The position numbers and the translations under genes are program-made. Of a stretch of 64,000 nt of DNA, positions 1-9,913 are shown one piece after another. Every line of letters begins with the position of its first letter. Within the stretch, counting starts at the first letter, position 1. The notes under the pieces are model-generated. The model was not told where the DNA came from. It saw only the letters and a list, made by a program, of their open reading frames with translations, and made no database searches. The DNA comes from Sphingomonadales bacterium (lineage in GTDB: Bacteria; Bacteroidota; Bacteroidia; Chitinophagales; Chitinophagaceae). Location of the stretch: positions 144,909 through 208,908 of the forward strand of contig VHBB01000002.1 in assembly GCA_016872155.1 (NCBI GenBank), written 5' to 3'.

Positions 1-1
1 G

Positions 2-2140
2 GTCAATTACGGAGTAGCCACCTACGGCGAAAAATTCTGGCCTTCGGTCATTAAGCGAGCAGCGTCGTTCTCGTCTTGGGTCTATCCTTTTCAACAAGCC
101 CTTGCCAAAACGGCCAACCTCTCGTATGCTCAGTTTAGAAAGAATGCGTTCGATTGGTATAAGCGCCAACAGCCGGCCTCGGAATCTACGGTGCCCTCTT
201 GGTTACTTAAGACTAGAACGGGCTATGCCACCGATTGGCAATATCCGTATTGGGTAGGAGAAGATACGATGTTGGTTCAAATGAGTAGTCGTATTCATCG
301 GCCCGGTTTTTATTTGGTAACCAAGAATCGGGAACAGCTTATACGCACCCTGGATATTTCGTTGCAACAACCTTTTGCGTATAGAAATGGTAAGATAGTA
401 TATGCCGCTTATAGTAAAGATCCTCGCTGGCACTGGGTAAGCTATAGCTCTCTTCGTATTGTCGATCTGCAAAGCGGCACGCAAAAGGAACTTACACGTC
501 GCTCTCGTTTTTTTACACCCGATATTGCTCCCGGACTCGAGAAGGTCATTGCCGTGCAGGTAACAGAGTCGGGTAAGTCCTCGCTGGAATTACTCGCTGC
601 CTCTGATGGAAAAAAAATTCAATCGTATGTGTCGCCCTTGGGGTATTTGTATACCGATCCTAAGTTCATCTCTGACACAGCTATTGTAGCGGCTGTTCGT
701 AACCAGCAAGGTGCTATGGCGCTCGTGCGTCTGTCTCTGCTTTCGGGGCAAGAAGAAACATTGATCCCCTTTCTTCCATTTTCGCTGGGGTTTCTTTTTC
801 CAGAAGAGGGTTCCATTTTCTTTACCGCCGGATTTTCGGGTAACGATCAGCTCTATAATTATCGCTTGAGCGATCGTTCAATTTGGCAGGTTACAGCGGG
901 CGGTATTGGAAAGTACAATGTGCATGCCGCTAACGGTAAACTCTATTGGTCTGAGCCCACCGCAGAAGGGTCGCAGATAAGAGTGGTCAGTCGCGACCCC
1001 ACTGGCTGGAAGAAAATCAGTGTCGATACCATGCTGAGGGCTGCTCCCTATGCGGTCGCGGGCGTAAGCCGGCAGGGCACTTCTTTTTTATCGCAGTTCG
1101 ATAGCCGTTATGCAAGGCAAGACACCGTTGCTGCCCAGCGCTACAGAAAGACGACCGGTCTTGTCAATATTCACAGCTGGCGACCCGATTATCAAGATCC
1201 GCTGTTTCGGTTTGCGTTGTATGGAGAAAACGTGCTCAATACCCTGCAAACAGAGTTCGCCTACGAGTATAACGAAAACGAGAGAAGTCATGCCGTAGGT
1301 GCCGCTACTACCTACGGAGCCTGGTTTCCGCAAATTACCCTTGGCGCCAACTATACCTTCGAACGATCTGCCGTGGTAAGAGGTGTAAGAAGGGCTTGGT
1401 CGCAACTCGATACACGCATAGGCGTGCGTGTGCCCCTACAAGATATCAAAGGGAGGGTTTATCGCCATCTTATGGCAGAAAGCTATTATGTGCTACGAAA
1501 CGACATGTACAAAGGGCCTTACCGCGATAGTTTAGGAACGGTCACCTTTAGTTATCTAATGCATAGTATTCAGTTCTCGTTGGGAGCCCAGCAGGCCTTG
1601 CAACATATTTTTCCTCGATGGGGTATACAGTTTAGTTTACTGGGCCAGCACAGCGTCTCTTCGTATAAGGGCAGACAGTTCAATACAACGGCTACCGTGT
1701 ATATGCCGGGTTTGTCTCATCGGCATCATTTCGTTGTACAAGGGGCCTGGCAAGAGCGTGATACACTCGGACAGCTCAGTTTTGGCAATCGATTAGCCTA
1801 CAGCCGTGGGTTTACGGGCCGCTATTTTAGCCGAATGTGGAAAACAGGTATCAATTATCATTTTCCAATTTGGTTGCCCGATCTTGGGCTGGCCAGTATC
1901 GTCTTTGTAAACCGCATTCGGGCCAATCTTTTTTATGACTATATGCTGGTCTATTCACGCAACAAAAAACAGACGGCAGCGCAGCGTAGCACCGGGGCCG
2001 AAGTTTTCTTTGATACAAAATGGTGGAACCAGCACCCCGTTAGTTTTGGTTTCAGGGTCAATTACCTAATTGATCGAGACCAGTTCGATGGCTATCGGGG
2101 ATGGTTCGCCGAATTCATAATGCCCATAACGCTTTTTTGA
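2..2140 (+). CDS. C-terminal part of a TolB-like repeat / outer-membrane-type protein (5' end outside window)
   Basis: The frame is open from base 2, so the start lies upstream and 712 residues are visible. The first ~60 residues (YGVATYGEKFW, then an alpha-helical stretch) look like the end of a peptidase-MA-like region. The next ~270 resemble TolB/WD40-like beta-propeller repeats. The last ~350 alternate hydrophobic and polar residues and are rich in Tyr, Phe and Arg, ending in ITLF with a terminal Phe, as outer-membrane beta-barrels do. Proteins with this overall order are common in Bacteroidota and mostly uncharacterised. An envelope location is inferred from the C-terminal pattern; no catalytic residues can be judged because the N-terminus is missing. 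It ends 9 bases before the convergent valS. Confidence 0.7.
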   Translation, partial: VNYGVATYGEKFWPSVIKRAASFSSWVYPFQQALAKTANLSYAQFRKNAFDWYKRQQPASESTVPSWLLKTRTGYATDWQYPYWVGEDTMLVQMSSRIHRPGFYLVTKNREQLIRTLDISLQQPFAYRNGKIVYAAYSKDPRWHWVSYSSLRIVDLQSGTQKELTRRSRFFTPDIAPGLEKVIAVQVTESGKSSLELLAASDGKKIQSYVSPLGYLYTDPKFISDTAIVAAVRNQQGAMALVRLSLLSGQEETLIPFLPFSLGFLFPEEGSIFFTAGFSGNDQLYNYRLSDRSIWQVTAGGIGKYNVHAANGKLYWSEPTAEGSQIRVVSRDPTGWKKISVDTMLRAAPYAVAGVSRQGTSFLSQFDSRYARQDTVAAQRYRKTTGLVNIHSWRPDYQDPLFRFALYGENVLNTLQTEFAYEYNENERSHAVGAATTYGAWFPQITLGANYTFERSAVVRGVRRAWSQLDTRIGVRVPLQDIKGRVYRHLMAESYYVLRNDMYKGPYRDSLGTVTFSYLMHSIQFSLGAQQALQHIFPRWGIQFSLLGQHSVSSYKGRQFNTTATVYMPGLSHRHHFVVQGAWQERDTLGQLSFGNRLAYSRGFTGRYFSRMWKTGINYHFPIWLPDLGLASIVFVNRIRANLFYDYMLVYSRNKKQTAAQRSTGAEVFFDTKWWNQHPVSFGFRVNYLIDRDQFDGYRGWFAEFIMPITLF

Positions 2141-2149
2141 TCGACTCGC

Positions 2150-4774
2150 TTAGTGTAGCGAACGCAGGCTTTCTTCTATCAAGCGGATCTTGGTAAGGGC
2201 ATCGGCCTGTTTCTTCCTTTCGTTCTCAATGACCGCAGGATTGGCCTGTTGTACAAATTTTTCGTTGCTCAACTTTTTCTCTACACTTGCCAAAAATCCT
2301 CTTTGGTAGTCTAGGTCCTTTAGTAGTTTTTCTTTTTGTGAGCCGGTATCGAGCGTTGTGCTGGTCTCGATATAGATCTTTTGTTTGCCCACCACAACGG
2401 TTATGCTGTTGGCAACGGCATCTATCGATTTTTCGCAGCGCACCGAAACGGCATTGACTTGTTTGCAAAGCAGTGGCGTAATGGAAGCGACCAGGGCAGT
2501 GGCTTCTGACTCTATATGCAGGGTAACCGGATCTTTGGGTTTGATCTGGTTCTTGTTGCGGGCGTCACGAATGGCAGAGATCATTTGTTTTAGCAGGTCA
2601 CCGGCCAGTAGGATCTCTTTATTAAAAGCAACCGGTGTCGCCAGCGGACGAACGGTCAGGTCCTCTTGTCTCGGCTTAAGTTGGTGAAACACCTCTTCGG
2701 TAATAAAGGGCATAAACGGATGAAGCAACTGCATGAGCTCTTCGAAGAAAGAGAGGGTCTTCTCGTACGTAGAAGCTGGCAGGGGTTGATCGAATCCGGG
2801 CTTGACCCACTCCAAATACCAACTGCAAAAATCATCCCATATTAGGGAGTAGATCGTTTTGAGCGCTTCGCTCAATTTATAATCACCATAAAGCTCTTCG
2901 AGCGTGGCTCGTGCCTCTCGTAGTCGGTTCTCGAACCAATCGATAGCAATGGCGGGTGTGGAGAGGCTCGGGTCGTTCGTCTGTCGTTGCTCCCAACTGC
3001 GAATCAATTTGAGTGCATTCCAGATCTTATTGTTGAAGTGCAACCCTTGTTCATTGGTGCTTTCGTCCCAAAGCAGGTCATTGCCCGCGGGCGAAGCGAT
3101 CATAATTCCAAAGCGAACGGCATCGGCTCCGTATTGATCGATCAGGGCCAGCAGGTCGGGCGAATTGCCCAGGCTCTTACTCATTTTTCTGCCCTGCTTG
3201 TCGCGTACGATCCCGGTAAAGTAGACTTGCCGAAAGGGGATCTGCTGCTGAAACTCGCAACCGGCCATAATCATGCGTGCTACCCAAAAAAAGATGATCT
3301 CCGGTGCCGTTACCAAAGTATTAGTGGGGTAGTAGTACGCCACTTCTTTATTGCCGGGCTGGCTGTAGCCCTTAAAAACTTCGAAGGGCCAGAGCCACGA
3401 AGAGAACCAAGTGTCCAGGCAATCCTCATCTTGGCGAAGATGGGCGGGGACTGTTCCGTATAATTTTTTGTACTGCTCTTTGGCAGCGTCTAGATCGGCG
3501 GCTACGACTACCTGACCCTGCTCATCGTACCAGGCCGGAATACGATGTCCCCACCACAGCTGCCGCGAGATGCACCAGTCTTTGATGTTCTCCATCCAGT
3601 GTCGGTAGAGATTTTTGAATTTGGCTGGATAGAATTTGATCTCCTCGTCGGCAACCGCCTTTAAGGCGGGTCCGCTGATCTTTTTCATATCGACCCACCA
3701 TTGCAGCGAAAGGCGGGGCTCCACGACCACATCGGTACGTTCACTGTATCCTACTTCGCTGCTATAGGTTTCGGTTTTTTCAAGAAATCCTTTTTCATCG
3801 AGTTCTTTTGCAATGAGTTTACGAACCTCGAATCGATCTTTTCCAACATAGATTCCGGCCTCTTCGCTAAGGGTACCATCGTCATTGAAAACATCAATTA
3901 AAGCAAGCCCATGTTTTTGCCCCAGCTGGTAGTCGTTGATGTCGTGCGCGGGAGTAACTTTTAGAGCGCCGGTTCCAAAATCCATGCTAACATATTCGTC
4001 GGCAATAATCGGAATGCGGCGATTGATGAGCGGCACAAAGGCATAGCGCCCCTGCAGCGATTGATAACGGGGATCATCGGGATGCACGCAAATGGCGGTA
4101 TCTCCCATAATGGTCTCGGGTCTAACGGTGGCGACCACCATGTACGCTTCGTTGTCACCCTCGAGTTTATAGCGAAGGTGGTAGAGCGTTTGTTGTGTTT
4201 GTTTGCGAATGACCTCTTCGTCGCTAAGGGCGGTCTTGGCGCGGGGATCCCAGTTGATCATGCGCTTTCCTCTATAGATGTATCCTTTGTTGTAGAGCTC
4301 AATGAATACGTTGATCACCGCCTGGTAGTAATCGGGATCCATGGTAAAATGAGTGCGCTCCCAATCGAGGCTGCATCCCATTTTCTTGAGTTGCTCCAAA
4401 ATGATCCCGCCGTATTTACTTTTCCATTCCCAAGCATACGAAAGAAATTCATCGCGGCTAAGGGTGGCCTTTTGGATTCCTTTTTCTCGCAAGAGTTGAA
4501 CGACCTTGGCCTCGGTGGCAATAGAGGCGTGGTCGGTACCCGGTACCCAGCAGGCATTTTTTCCTTGCATACGGGCTCTGCGCACCAACACATCCTGAAT
4601 GGTGTTATTGAGGCAATGCCCCATGTGAAGCACACCGGTAACGTTAGGAGGGGGAATAACGACCGTAAATGGTTCCCGCTCGTCGGGAACGGAATGAAAA
4701 TACCCTTTCTCGATCCAATGTCGATACCATTTATTCTCGGCTACTGAATGCTCAAAATTTTTGCTCAACTCCAT
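2150..4774 (-). CDS. valS: valine--tRNA ligase
   Basis: Class I aminoacyl-tRNA synthetase that charges tRNA-Val in the cytoplasm. It has the HMGH signature at residues 50-53, GTDHAS about 40 residues later, the editing (CP1) domain in the middle, KMSKS near residue 528, and a C-terminal Lys/Glu-rich coiled coil typical of ValRS. The length of 874 residues is normal. The ATG at 4774 is preferred over the in-frame TTG three codons upstream because it opens with the family-like MELSKNFE and lies 6 nt after the promoter element TATTTTTG (4788-4781, minus). Two tRNA-Val genes lie close by. Function is clear from the motifs. Confidence 0.97.
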   Translation of the reverse strand: MELSKNFEHSVAENKWYRHWIEKGYFHSVPDEREPFTVVIPPPNVTGVLHMGHCLNNTIQDVLVRRARMQGKNACWVPGTDHASIATEAKVVQLLREKGIQKATLSRDEFLSYAWEWKSKYGGIILEQLKKMGCSLDWERTHFTMDPDYYQAVINVFIELYNKGYIYRGKRMINWDPRAKTALSDEEVIRKQTQQTLYHLRYKLEGDNEAYMVVATVRPETIMGDTAICVHPDDPRYQSLQGRYAFVPLINRRIPIIADEYVSMDFGTGALKVTPAHDINDYQLGQKHGLALIDVFNDDGTLSEEAGIYVGKDRFEVRKLIAKELDEKGFLEKTETYSSEVGYSERTDVVVEPRLSLQWWVDMKKISGPALKAVADEEIKFYPAKFKNLYRHWMENIKDWCISRQLWWGHRIPAWYDEQGQVVVAADLDAAKEQYKKLYGTVPAHLRQDEDCLDTWFSSWLWPFEVFKGYSQPGNKEVAYYYPTNTLVTAPEIIFFWVARMIMAGCEFQQQIPFRQVYFTGIVRDKQGRKMSKSLGNSPDLLALIDQYGADAVRFGIMIASPAGNDLLWDESTNEQGLHFNNKIWNALKLIRSWEQRQTNDPSLSTPAIAIDWFENRLREARATLEELYGDYKLSEALKTIYSLIWDDFCSWYLEWVKPGFDQPLPASTYEKTLSFFEELMQLLHPFMPFITEEVFHQLKPRQEDLTVRPLATPVAFNKEILLAGDLLKQMISAIRDARNKNQIKPKDPVTLHIESEATALVASITPLLCKQVNAVSVRCEKSIDAVANSITVVVGKQKIYIETSTTLDTGSQKEKLLKDLDYQRGFLASVEKKLSNEKFVQQANPAVIENERKKQADALTKIRLIEESLRSLH

Positions 4775-4780
4775 GGGGCA

Positions 4781-4788
4781 CAAAAATA
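4781..4788 (-). promoter_or_regulatory. Bacteroidota -7 promoter element of valS (TATTTTTG)
   Basis: The minus strand reads TATTTTTG, matching TAnnTTTG, with a TTG 19 nt upstream as a possible -33 element. Only 6 nt separate it from the valS ATG, so the transcript would have almost no leader. Confidence 0.55.
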
Positions 4789-4810
4789 CCCGGTTTTGCC
4801 CTTATGGCAA

Positions 4811-5113
4811 TCAGCCAACAGGTGCTTCGATCGTGGCATTGATGCCCCGATCTACTATGGCTTCGCACATGGGTTTCAAGATCTCGAATTCTCCGTTTTT
4901 AACTGCATATTTACCTTTAAAGTGTATCAGGTAGGCGCATTGTTCGGCTTGTTCCTGCGTATGACCGCATATCTCTACCAGTGTAATGATGACCCAATCA
5001 AATGTATTGACATCATCATTCCAGACAATAAGATGACCGGGAGCTCCCTCATCGGTGAGCACCTCGGCGTCCTGAAAGGGTAACGAGCGAATATCTTCTT
5101 GGTAAGCGTTCAT
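4811..5113 (-). CDS. clpS: ATP-dependent Clp protease adaptor ClpS
   Basis: Small adaptor that delivers N-degron substrates to ClpAP-type proteases. The diagnostic core LIVWNDDVNTFDWVI is followed by the ClpS helix with HTQEQAEQ and the segment LIHFKGKYAVKNG. The 100-residue length is usual. The ATG at 5113 (MNAYQED) is preferred over upstream in-frame starts because a TAATTTTG element lies 5 nt before it. The gene is upstream of valS in the same direction with a 36 nt gap, but valS has its own promoter-like element. Confidence 0.93.
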   Translation of the reverse strand: MNAYQEDIRSLPFQDAEVLTDEGAPGHLIVWNDDVNTFDWVIITLVEICGHTQEQAEQCAYLIHFKGKYAVKNGEFEILKPMCEAIVDRGINATIEAPVG

Positions 5114-5118
5114 GGATA

Positions 5119-5126
5119 CAAAATTA
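5119..5126 (-). promoter_or_regulatory. -7 promoter element of clpS (TAATTTTG)
   Basis: The minus strand reads TAATTTTG, with TTG 17 nt further upstream. It is 5 nt from the chosen clpS start codon. Confidence 0.5.
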
Positions 5127-5175
5127 ATCGAATGGCTATTTTGCAAAAAGCTTTGTTCAAATGCAAGCCCCCCCT

Positions 5176-5183
5176 TATCTTTG
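5176..5183 (+). promoter_or_regulatory. -7 promoter element of tRNA-Val(TAC)
   Basis: TATCTTTG matches the TAnnTTTG consensus and ends 13 nt before the 5' end of the tRNA. Confidence 0.5.
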
Positions 5184-5196
5184 CCCTCCGCAAAAA

Positions 5197-5271
5197 GGGA
5201 GCTTAGCTCAGCTGGTTTAGAGCATCTGCCTTACAAGCAGAGGGTCGGCGGTTCGATCCCGTCAGCTCCCA
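5197..5271 (+). tRNA. tRNA-Val (anticodon TAC)
   Basis: The acceptor strands GGGAGCT and AGCTCCC pair fully, with discriminator A at 5271. The anticodon arm is TCTGC / CTTACAA / GCAGA, giving TAC at 5232-5234. The T-loop GTTCGATCC is present. The CCA end is not encoded. It faces a second tRNA-Val gene. Confidence 0.95.
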
Positions 5272-5280
5272 CTGAAAATC

Positions 5281-5313
5281 AAAGGGTTACATCTAGTAAC
5301 CCTTTTTCTTTTT
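5281..5313 (+). terminator. Intrinsic terminator after tRNA-Val(TAC)
   Basis: A perfect 10-bp stem, AAAGGGTTAC and GTAACCCTTT, with a 5-nt loop is followed by a T-rich run. Confidence 0.85.
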
Positions 5314-5428
5314 GGGAGCGTCAGAAAGGTTTAAGGGGTATACCAAATAAGGGTAGTGCTGGGGTTGTCGATTTGCCACTTGGCAGACGTTAGCATCAAA
5401 AATAATTGGGATCAGAAAGAGGTAGGAG

Positions 5429-5503
5429 TGGAACGTACTGGACTCGAACCAGTGACCCCTACTCTGTCAAAGTAGTGCTCTAAACCAACTGAGCTAACGT
5501 TCC
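5429..5503 (-). tRNA. tRNA-Val (anticodon GAC)
   Basis: On the minus strand GGAACGT pairs with ACGTTCC, with discriminator A. The anticodon stem CTACT / AGTAG encloses TTGACAG, giving anticodon GAC (Val). D- and T-arms are intact and CCA is not encoded. It is convergent with tRNA-Val(TAC); the ~115-base gap after the terminator shows no gene. Confidence 0.95.
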
Positions 5504-5510
5504 GGGAGAG

Positions 5511-5518
5511 CGAATGTA
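5511..5518 (-). promoter_or_regulatory. -7 promoter element of tRNA-Val(GAC) (TACATTCG)
   Basis: The minus strand reads TACATTCG, the TTCG variant of TAnnTTTG, 7 nt from the tRNA 5' end. Because the tRNA end is fixed, it helps calibrate element-to-transcript spacing. Confidence 0.5.
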
Positions 5519-5527
5519 GGTAAAATT

Positions 5528-6781
5528 CTAAATTCTCCAGTCCACGATCGTATTGATCCATTCGCTTCGGTAAGGGGTTTGCACGCGAATGTAATTATCG
5601 GTGTAGCCCTCCATCATTCCCTCGTGTTCTGCTTTTTCGAATAAGACCGGTCGCACCGTATCAAAAAATTGAGCGGTAAATTGTTTGGTCTTGATAAAAG
5701 AGAGGTTACGAAGTTTTTTATTGCGCTCTTGCCGAACCGAAGTAGGAACCTTGTTGTGCAACGATAGCGCATGCGTATTATCTCGCTCCGAATACGTGAA
5801 CACATGTAAATAAGTAACGGGTAATTGCTCTAAAAACGAATAGGTTTCAGCGAATTCTTCTTCTGTCTCTCCGGGAAATCCAACGATCACATCTACCCCA
5901 ATGGCAGCATGGGGCATGCATTGTTTGATCCATTCAACGCGCTCGGTGTAGAGCGCTCTTTTGTAGCGTCTTCTCATTAGCCCCAGTATACGATCGCTTC
6001 CGCTTTGCATTGGAATATGAAAATGGGGCATAAAGCGCTTGCTCTTCGCTACAAAGTCGACGATCTCGTTTGTAAGTAGATTAGGTTCGATCGACGAGAT
6101 CCGGTACCTGTCGATGCCTTCAACGGTATCCAGCGCCTGCACCAGTTGAAAGAAATCCTCACCGGGTTGTCCAAAGTCGCCCAAGTTAACGCCGGTCAAA
6201 ACGACCTCTTTCGTTTGGGTCGCAGCCAATTCTCGCGCATTGGCCACCACATTGGCAATGCTGTCGCTGCGGCTTTTTCCTCTTGCTAGGGGGATGGTGC
6301 AAAACGAGCAGTTATAATCGCAACCATCTTGCACTTTTAAAAAACTACGGGTACGGTCTTGCGAAGACCACGATGCCGTAAAGTCACGTACGTCTTCTAT
6401 GTCACAGCTGCAGATCTTTGTGCCTTCTTGTTGTTGAAGATTTTTTATGTGATAGGGCAAATTGAATTTTTCGGCCGCCCCCAAGACCAGGTCTACTCCC
6501 GGAATCGTGGCAATCTCATTAGGCTTTAGTTGCGCATAGCAACCGGTAATGACTACATAGCTCTCTGGGGCTCTTCGCTGGATTCTTCTGACCAGCTGGC
6601 GACATTCCTTATCGGCGTTGTCGGTTACCGAACAGGTATTAATTACATACACATCGGCTGCTTGATCGAACTCCTTTTTTTCGAACCCTTCTTTTTCGAG
6701 CATTCGCCCAAGGGAAGAGGTCTCGGAGTAGTTCAACTTACAGCCCAGGGTATGAAAAGCGACAGAGCGAATCGAAGACAT
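5528..6781 (-). CDS. mtaB: tRNA (N6-threonylcarbamoyladenosine(37)-C2)-methylthiotransferase
   Basis: Radical-SAM methylthiotransferase that converts t6A37 to ms2t6A37 in tRNAs reading ANN codons. The N-terminal MTTase domain supplies three cluster cysteines (C14, C50, C81). The radical-SAM motif CDYNCSFC gives C154, C158 and C161. A C-terminal TRAM-like stretch follows. Within the MiaB/RimO/MtaB superfamily, the HTLGCKLN opening and CTIPLARGKSRS fit MtaB. The 417-residue length is normal. The ATG at 6781 sits 5 nt after TACCTTTG. It depends on the t6A product made by TsaD, whose gene is also in this window. Confidence 0.93.
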   Translation of the reverse strand: MSSIRSVAFHTLGCKLNYSETSSLGRMLEKEGFEKKEFDQAADVYVINTCSVTDNADKECRQLVRRIQRRAPESYVVITGCYAQLKPNEIATIPGVDLVLGAAEKFNLPYHIKNLQQQEGTKICSCDIEDVRDFTASWSSQDRTRSFLKVQDGCDYNCSFCTIPLARGKSRSDSIANVVANARELAATQTKEVVLTGVNLGDFGQPGEDFFQLVQALDTVEGIDRYRISSIEPNLLTNEIVDFVAKSKRFMPHFHIPMQSGSDRILGLMRRRYKRALYTERVEWIKQCMPHAAIGVDVIVGFPGETEEEFAETYSFLEQLPVTYLHVFTYSERDNTHALSLHNKVPTSVRQERNKKLRNLSFIKTKQFTAQFFDTVRPVLFEKAEHEGMMEGYTDNYIRVQTPYRSEWINTIVDWRI

Positions 6782-6786
6782 GGGCG

Positions 6787-6794
6787 CAAAGGTA
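6787..6794 (-). promoter_or_regulatory. -7 promoter element of mtaB (TACCTTTG)
   Basis: The minus strand reads TACCTTTG, 5 nt before the mtaB ATG, consistent with a leaderless or nearly leaderless mRNA. Confidence 0.5.
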
Positions 6795-6824
6795 GAACAT
6801 CCGGCTTAGATGGGGCTTAAACTG

Positions 6825-6832
6825 TACCTTCG
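6825..6832 (+). promoter_or_regulatory. -7 promoter element of the acyltransferase gene (TACCTTCG)
   Basis: TACCTTCG ends 16 nt before the ATG at 6849 and lies downstream of the alternative ATG at 6810, which argues for the 6849 start. It is divergent from the mtaB promoter ~30 bp away. Confidence 0.45.
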
Positions 6833-6848
6833 TTTTGTTACCTATACT

Positions 6849-7613
6849 ATGAAAAGACCCGTCTTGTTCTTGTACAATATGTATGCGCTGTTGACCTTTG
6901 TAGCGTTGATGCTTTTGCTATTTCCGTTTTTTTTAGTGGCATCATGGGGAGGACCGGTAGCAGGGGGTAATCGATCGATCAGACTTTGTCGGTGGTGGGC
7001 GGATGCCTGGATGGCGTTGATCGGCATGCGACACCGCACCGTATTCGAAGTGCCCCACGATAAGGAGCGTCCTTACATTTTTGTGGCCAATCATATTTCT
7101 TATATTGATGCCGTTATTTTGGTCAAGGCTATTCGCCAATATTTTAGGCCCCTGGCCAGAGCAGAGACGGCCGCCTTGCCGATCTTTGGTTATATCTATC
7201 GTAATGCCTGCGTAATGGTAGACCGAAGCGACCCCGAGAGTAGGGCGGCCAGCGTCAAACGGTTAAAGACATTACTGCAAAAAAAGATCTCGGTATTCGT
7301 TTTTCCGGAGGGTACATTCAATATGGGCGATCTACCCTTAAAATCCTTTTATGATGGTGCTTTTCGTGTAGCGCTCGAGACCGGAACGCCCATTAAGCCC
7401 ATCTTATTCTTGGATGCATTTGATCGAATGCACTACAGTCGACTAGCCTCGCTAACGCCGGGTCCCAGCAGGGCCGTTTACCTCGAAGAAATATCGGTAG
7501 AAGGATACGATGTCGACGAGGTCGCCCGCCTGCGCAATGATGTCTACGCCATTATGCATCAAAAATTGATCGCATACAACGCTGCTTGGATCGGATCATC
7601 GCCTAAGAGCTGA
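6849..7613 (+). CDS. 1-acyl-sn-glycerol-3-phosphate acyltransferase (PlsC family)
   Basis: Membrane-bound acyltransferase that acylates lysophosphatidate in phospholipid synthesis, or a related lysolipid. A strong N-terminal hydrophobic segment (~residues 12-32) precedes the catalytic HX4D motif NHISYID (H82, D87) and the glycerol-phosphate-binding FPEGTF motif. From the ATG at 6849 the length is 254, usual for the family; an ATG at 6810 would place a promoter-like element inside the gene. Substrate specificity cannot be read from sequence, so plsC is likely but not certain. Confidence 0.85.
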   Translation: MKRPVLFLYNMYALLTFVALMLLLFPFFLVASWGGPVAGGNRSIRLCRWWADAWMALIGMRHRTVFEVPHDKERPYIFVANHISYIDAVILVKAIRQYFRPLARAETAALPIFGYIYRNACVMVDRSDPESRAASVKRLKTLLQKKISVFVFPEGTFNMGDLPLKSFYDGAFRVALETGTPIKPILFLDAFDRMHYSRLASLTPGPSRAVYLEEISVEGYDVDEVARLRNDVYAIMHQKLIAYNAAWIGSSPKS

Positions 7614-7636
7614 ATTCTTGCTACATTAGTGTGTTG

Positions 7637-9913
7637 ATGATAGCGCGTGCAATTTATAGTAAGCAATATGCAGTGGTAATTGTGCCGGCTGCCCTTCCGC
7701 AGAATTACACATGGTCTGTGCCGGCTGCCTTGCAAACACAGTTGCAACCCGGCCACCGGGTTTTGGTCAACCTAGGAAAAAATAAACGATATGTCGGCAT
7801 CGTTAAGTCAATTGGTAGCGAGGTTCCTGCGGGCCTTCGGGTAAAAGAGATCATCCAGTTGTTAGATACAACTCCTTTTGTAAACAAACACACCTTGCGT
7901 TTATGGGAGTGGATGGCGGAGTATTACCTCTGTTCGGAGGGCGAAGTAATGGCCGCAGCCCTTCCGGCTCCATTTCGTACCGTTTCGGGCGATGCGGGTG
8001 CAGCGGTTCAAGCAAAGGTCGAGCGATTCGTTCGGCTGGGCAATAATTATGAGGTAGAAGAGAAGCTCGCTACGCTTTTAAACACGTGGAAGGGAGCGCC
8101 TCGGCAACTTGCGGTACTACTGGCTTATCTCGAGCTGCACCAAAAGTGTGGTGAGGTCGCTGTTGCGGCCTTGTTAAAACGAGTAGGGGCAACGACTACT
8201 TTACTGAATGCATTGATCGAAAAAGAAATTCTAGTTGCTTACAGCAAACAAGTAGACCGCCTTAGCTATCTACCCGTTATTCATTCGATCGATTTTACGC
8301 TAACGACTCACCAGCAAAAGGCCTTTGATCAGATCAAGCAGTCTTGGTCATCCTTATCTGTATGCCTATTACATGGAGTTACGGCCAGTGGAAAAACACA
8401 AGTGTACATGCGGTTGATCAGCGAAGCATTACAACGTGGGGAGCAGGTGTTATATATGTTACCCGAGATCGCATTGACGGCACAGATCGTGCGCAGGCTG
8501 CAGCATTGTTTCGGTGGTCAGGTTGGTGTGTATCACTCAAAGTTCTCTCCGCAAGAACGGGCAGAGCTTTGGCAAAAAGTGGTCACCGGGCAGCTTACTG
8601 TATTGCTTGGGGCTCGTTCTGCCGTTTTTTTGCCGTTCAAACAGCTGGGGTTGATCGTTATCGATGAGGAGCATGACCCTTCGTTTAAGCAGCAAGAGCC
8701 CGCGCCCCGCTACCATGGGCGGGATGCTGCCATTTATCTGGCTACCTTAACAGGGGCGAAGGTTTTGTTGGGAAGCGCGACCCCTGCGGTCGAAACCTAT
8801 CAACAAGCCCTTACAAAAAAATATGGATTAGTCACGCTCTCTCAGCGTTATGCCGACGTTGCGTTGCCGCCTATTCGAATTATTGACACACGTGCCGTAC
8901 CGGTAAAAAAAAGAGTAGGCGGATCTCTTACGCCCCTCTTAGTACAATCGATGGAGCGGGTACTCGAACAGGGGCGTCAGCTAATCTTATTTCAAAATCG
9001 AAGGGGATATGTGCCTTACCAGATTTGTTCGCAATGCGGATGGATACCGGCTTGCCGTCACTGTGATGTTTCGCTAACGCTGCATAAAAAAAAGCAGCAA
9101 TTACTTTGTCATTACTGTGGCTCGGCCTATGGTGTGGTAACCCGTTGCACCGATTGTGGCGGGCAGTCGTTTACACAACGAAATTTCGGAACGGAGCTGA
9201 TCGAAGAAGAACTACAGCGGCTTTTCCCCTCGGCCCGGATAGCTCGCATGGATATCGATGCCATTCGCGGAAAGCAAGCGCATGAGCAATTGGTACGAAT
9301 GTTCGAGCAAGGGCAGATCGATATTTTAGTAGGCACGCAAATGGTGGTAAAGGGATTGGATGTAGATCGCGTTGACCTGGTGGGAGTGGTCGATGCCGAT
9401 GGGCTGCTGCATTTTACGGATTTTCGGGTGCACGAAAGAGCCTTTCAATTAATGGAGCAGGTGAGTGGCAGGGCAGGGCGAAAGGAGCAGACCGCCACTG
9501 TGCTCGTTCAAACTTCGCAGCCGGCCCACCCGGTCCTTGCCTTTGTAACGGCACATGATTACCGTGCATTCTTCGACGAAGAGATCGGCAAGCGCGAAGA
9601 GTTTTTTTATCCTCCTTATAGTCGATTGATTGTATTGAGTTTTCGCCACAGGGATCAATCGGTGAGCGCAAGGGCGGCGCAAACCTTTGCCAATGCATTT
9701 AAAAAAAGCTATGGTAGTTATATGGTAGGTCCGGCCCCCGCCGTAGTTGCCCGGGTGCGTAATCAATACAGAACAGAACTCTTGTTAAAGCTGCCCAGGC
9801 GCGCCAATCTGCTTTCGCAGTGCAAAGCCGATATAAAAGAGCTGATCGTGCAGCTTACGGGTCAACAAAATTTTCGAGCTGTGCAAGTGGTAGTAGACGT
9901 AGATGTGCTGTAA
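7637..9913 (+). CDS. priA: Primosomal replication restart helicase PriA
   Basis: Superfamily 2 DNA helicase that reloads the replisome at stalled forks. It has an N-terminal 3'-DNA-binding domain, Walker A (GVTASGKTQ), Walker B DEEH, the GSATPAVET helicase motif, and a cysteine-rich zinc region with paired CxxC motifs (CSQCGW, CRHC, CHYCG, CTDCGG) embedded in the helicase core. The 758-residue length is slightly short but complete. The ATG at 7637 is preceded in frame by GTG (7631) and TTG (7634), so the start is uncertain by two codons. It lies 23 bases after the acyltransferase and could be cotranscribed with it. Confidence 0.95.
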   Translation: MIARAIYSKQYAVVIVPAALPQNYTWSVPAALQTQLQPGHRVLVNLGKNKRYVGIVKSIGSEVPAGLRVKEIIQLLDTTPFVNKHTLRLWEWMAEYYLCSEGEVMAAALPAPFRTVSGDAGAAVQAKVERFVRLGNNYEVEEKLATLLNTWKGAPRQLAVLLAYLELHQKCGEVAVAALLKRVGATTTLLNALIEKEILVAYSKQVDRLSYLPVIHSIDFTLTTHQQKAFDQIKQSWSSLSVCLLHGVTASGKTQVYMRLISEALQRGEQVLYMLPEIALTAQIVRRLQHCFGGQVGVYHSKFSPQERAELWQKVVTGQLTVLLGARSAVFLPFKQLGLIVIDEEHDPSFKQQEPAPRYHGRDAAIYLATLTGAKVLLGSATPAVETYQQALTKKYGLVTLSQRYADVALPPIRIIDTRAVPVKKRVGGSLTPLLVQSMERVLEQGRQLILFQNRRGYVPYQICSQCGWIPACRHCDVSLTLHKKKQQLLCHYCGSAYGVVTRCTDCGGQSFTQRNFGTELIEEELQRLFPSARIARMDIDAIRGKQAHEQLVRMFEQGQIDILVGTQMVVKGLDVDRVDLVGVVDADGLLHFTDFRVHERAFQLMEQVSGRAGRKEQTATVLVQTSQPAHPVLAFVTAHDYRAFFDEEIGKREEFFYPPYSRLIVLSFRHRDQSVSARAAQTFANAFKKSYGSYMVGPAPAVVARVRNQYRTELLLKLPRRANLLSQCKADIKELIVQLTGQQNFRAVQVVVDVDVL

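Noticed and set aside
2987..3463. 158-codon open frame opposite valS
   Set aside because: Shadow frame; no signal, start context or protein features.
4061..4747. 228-codon open frame antisense to valS
   Set aside because: Lies wholly opposite a certain gene; its protein resembles no family and reflects the codon pattern of valS.
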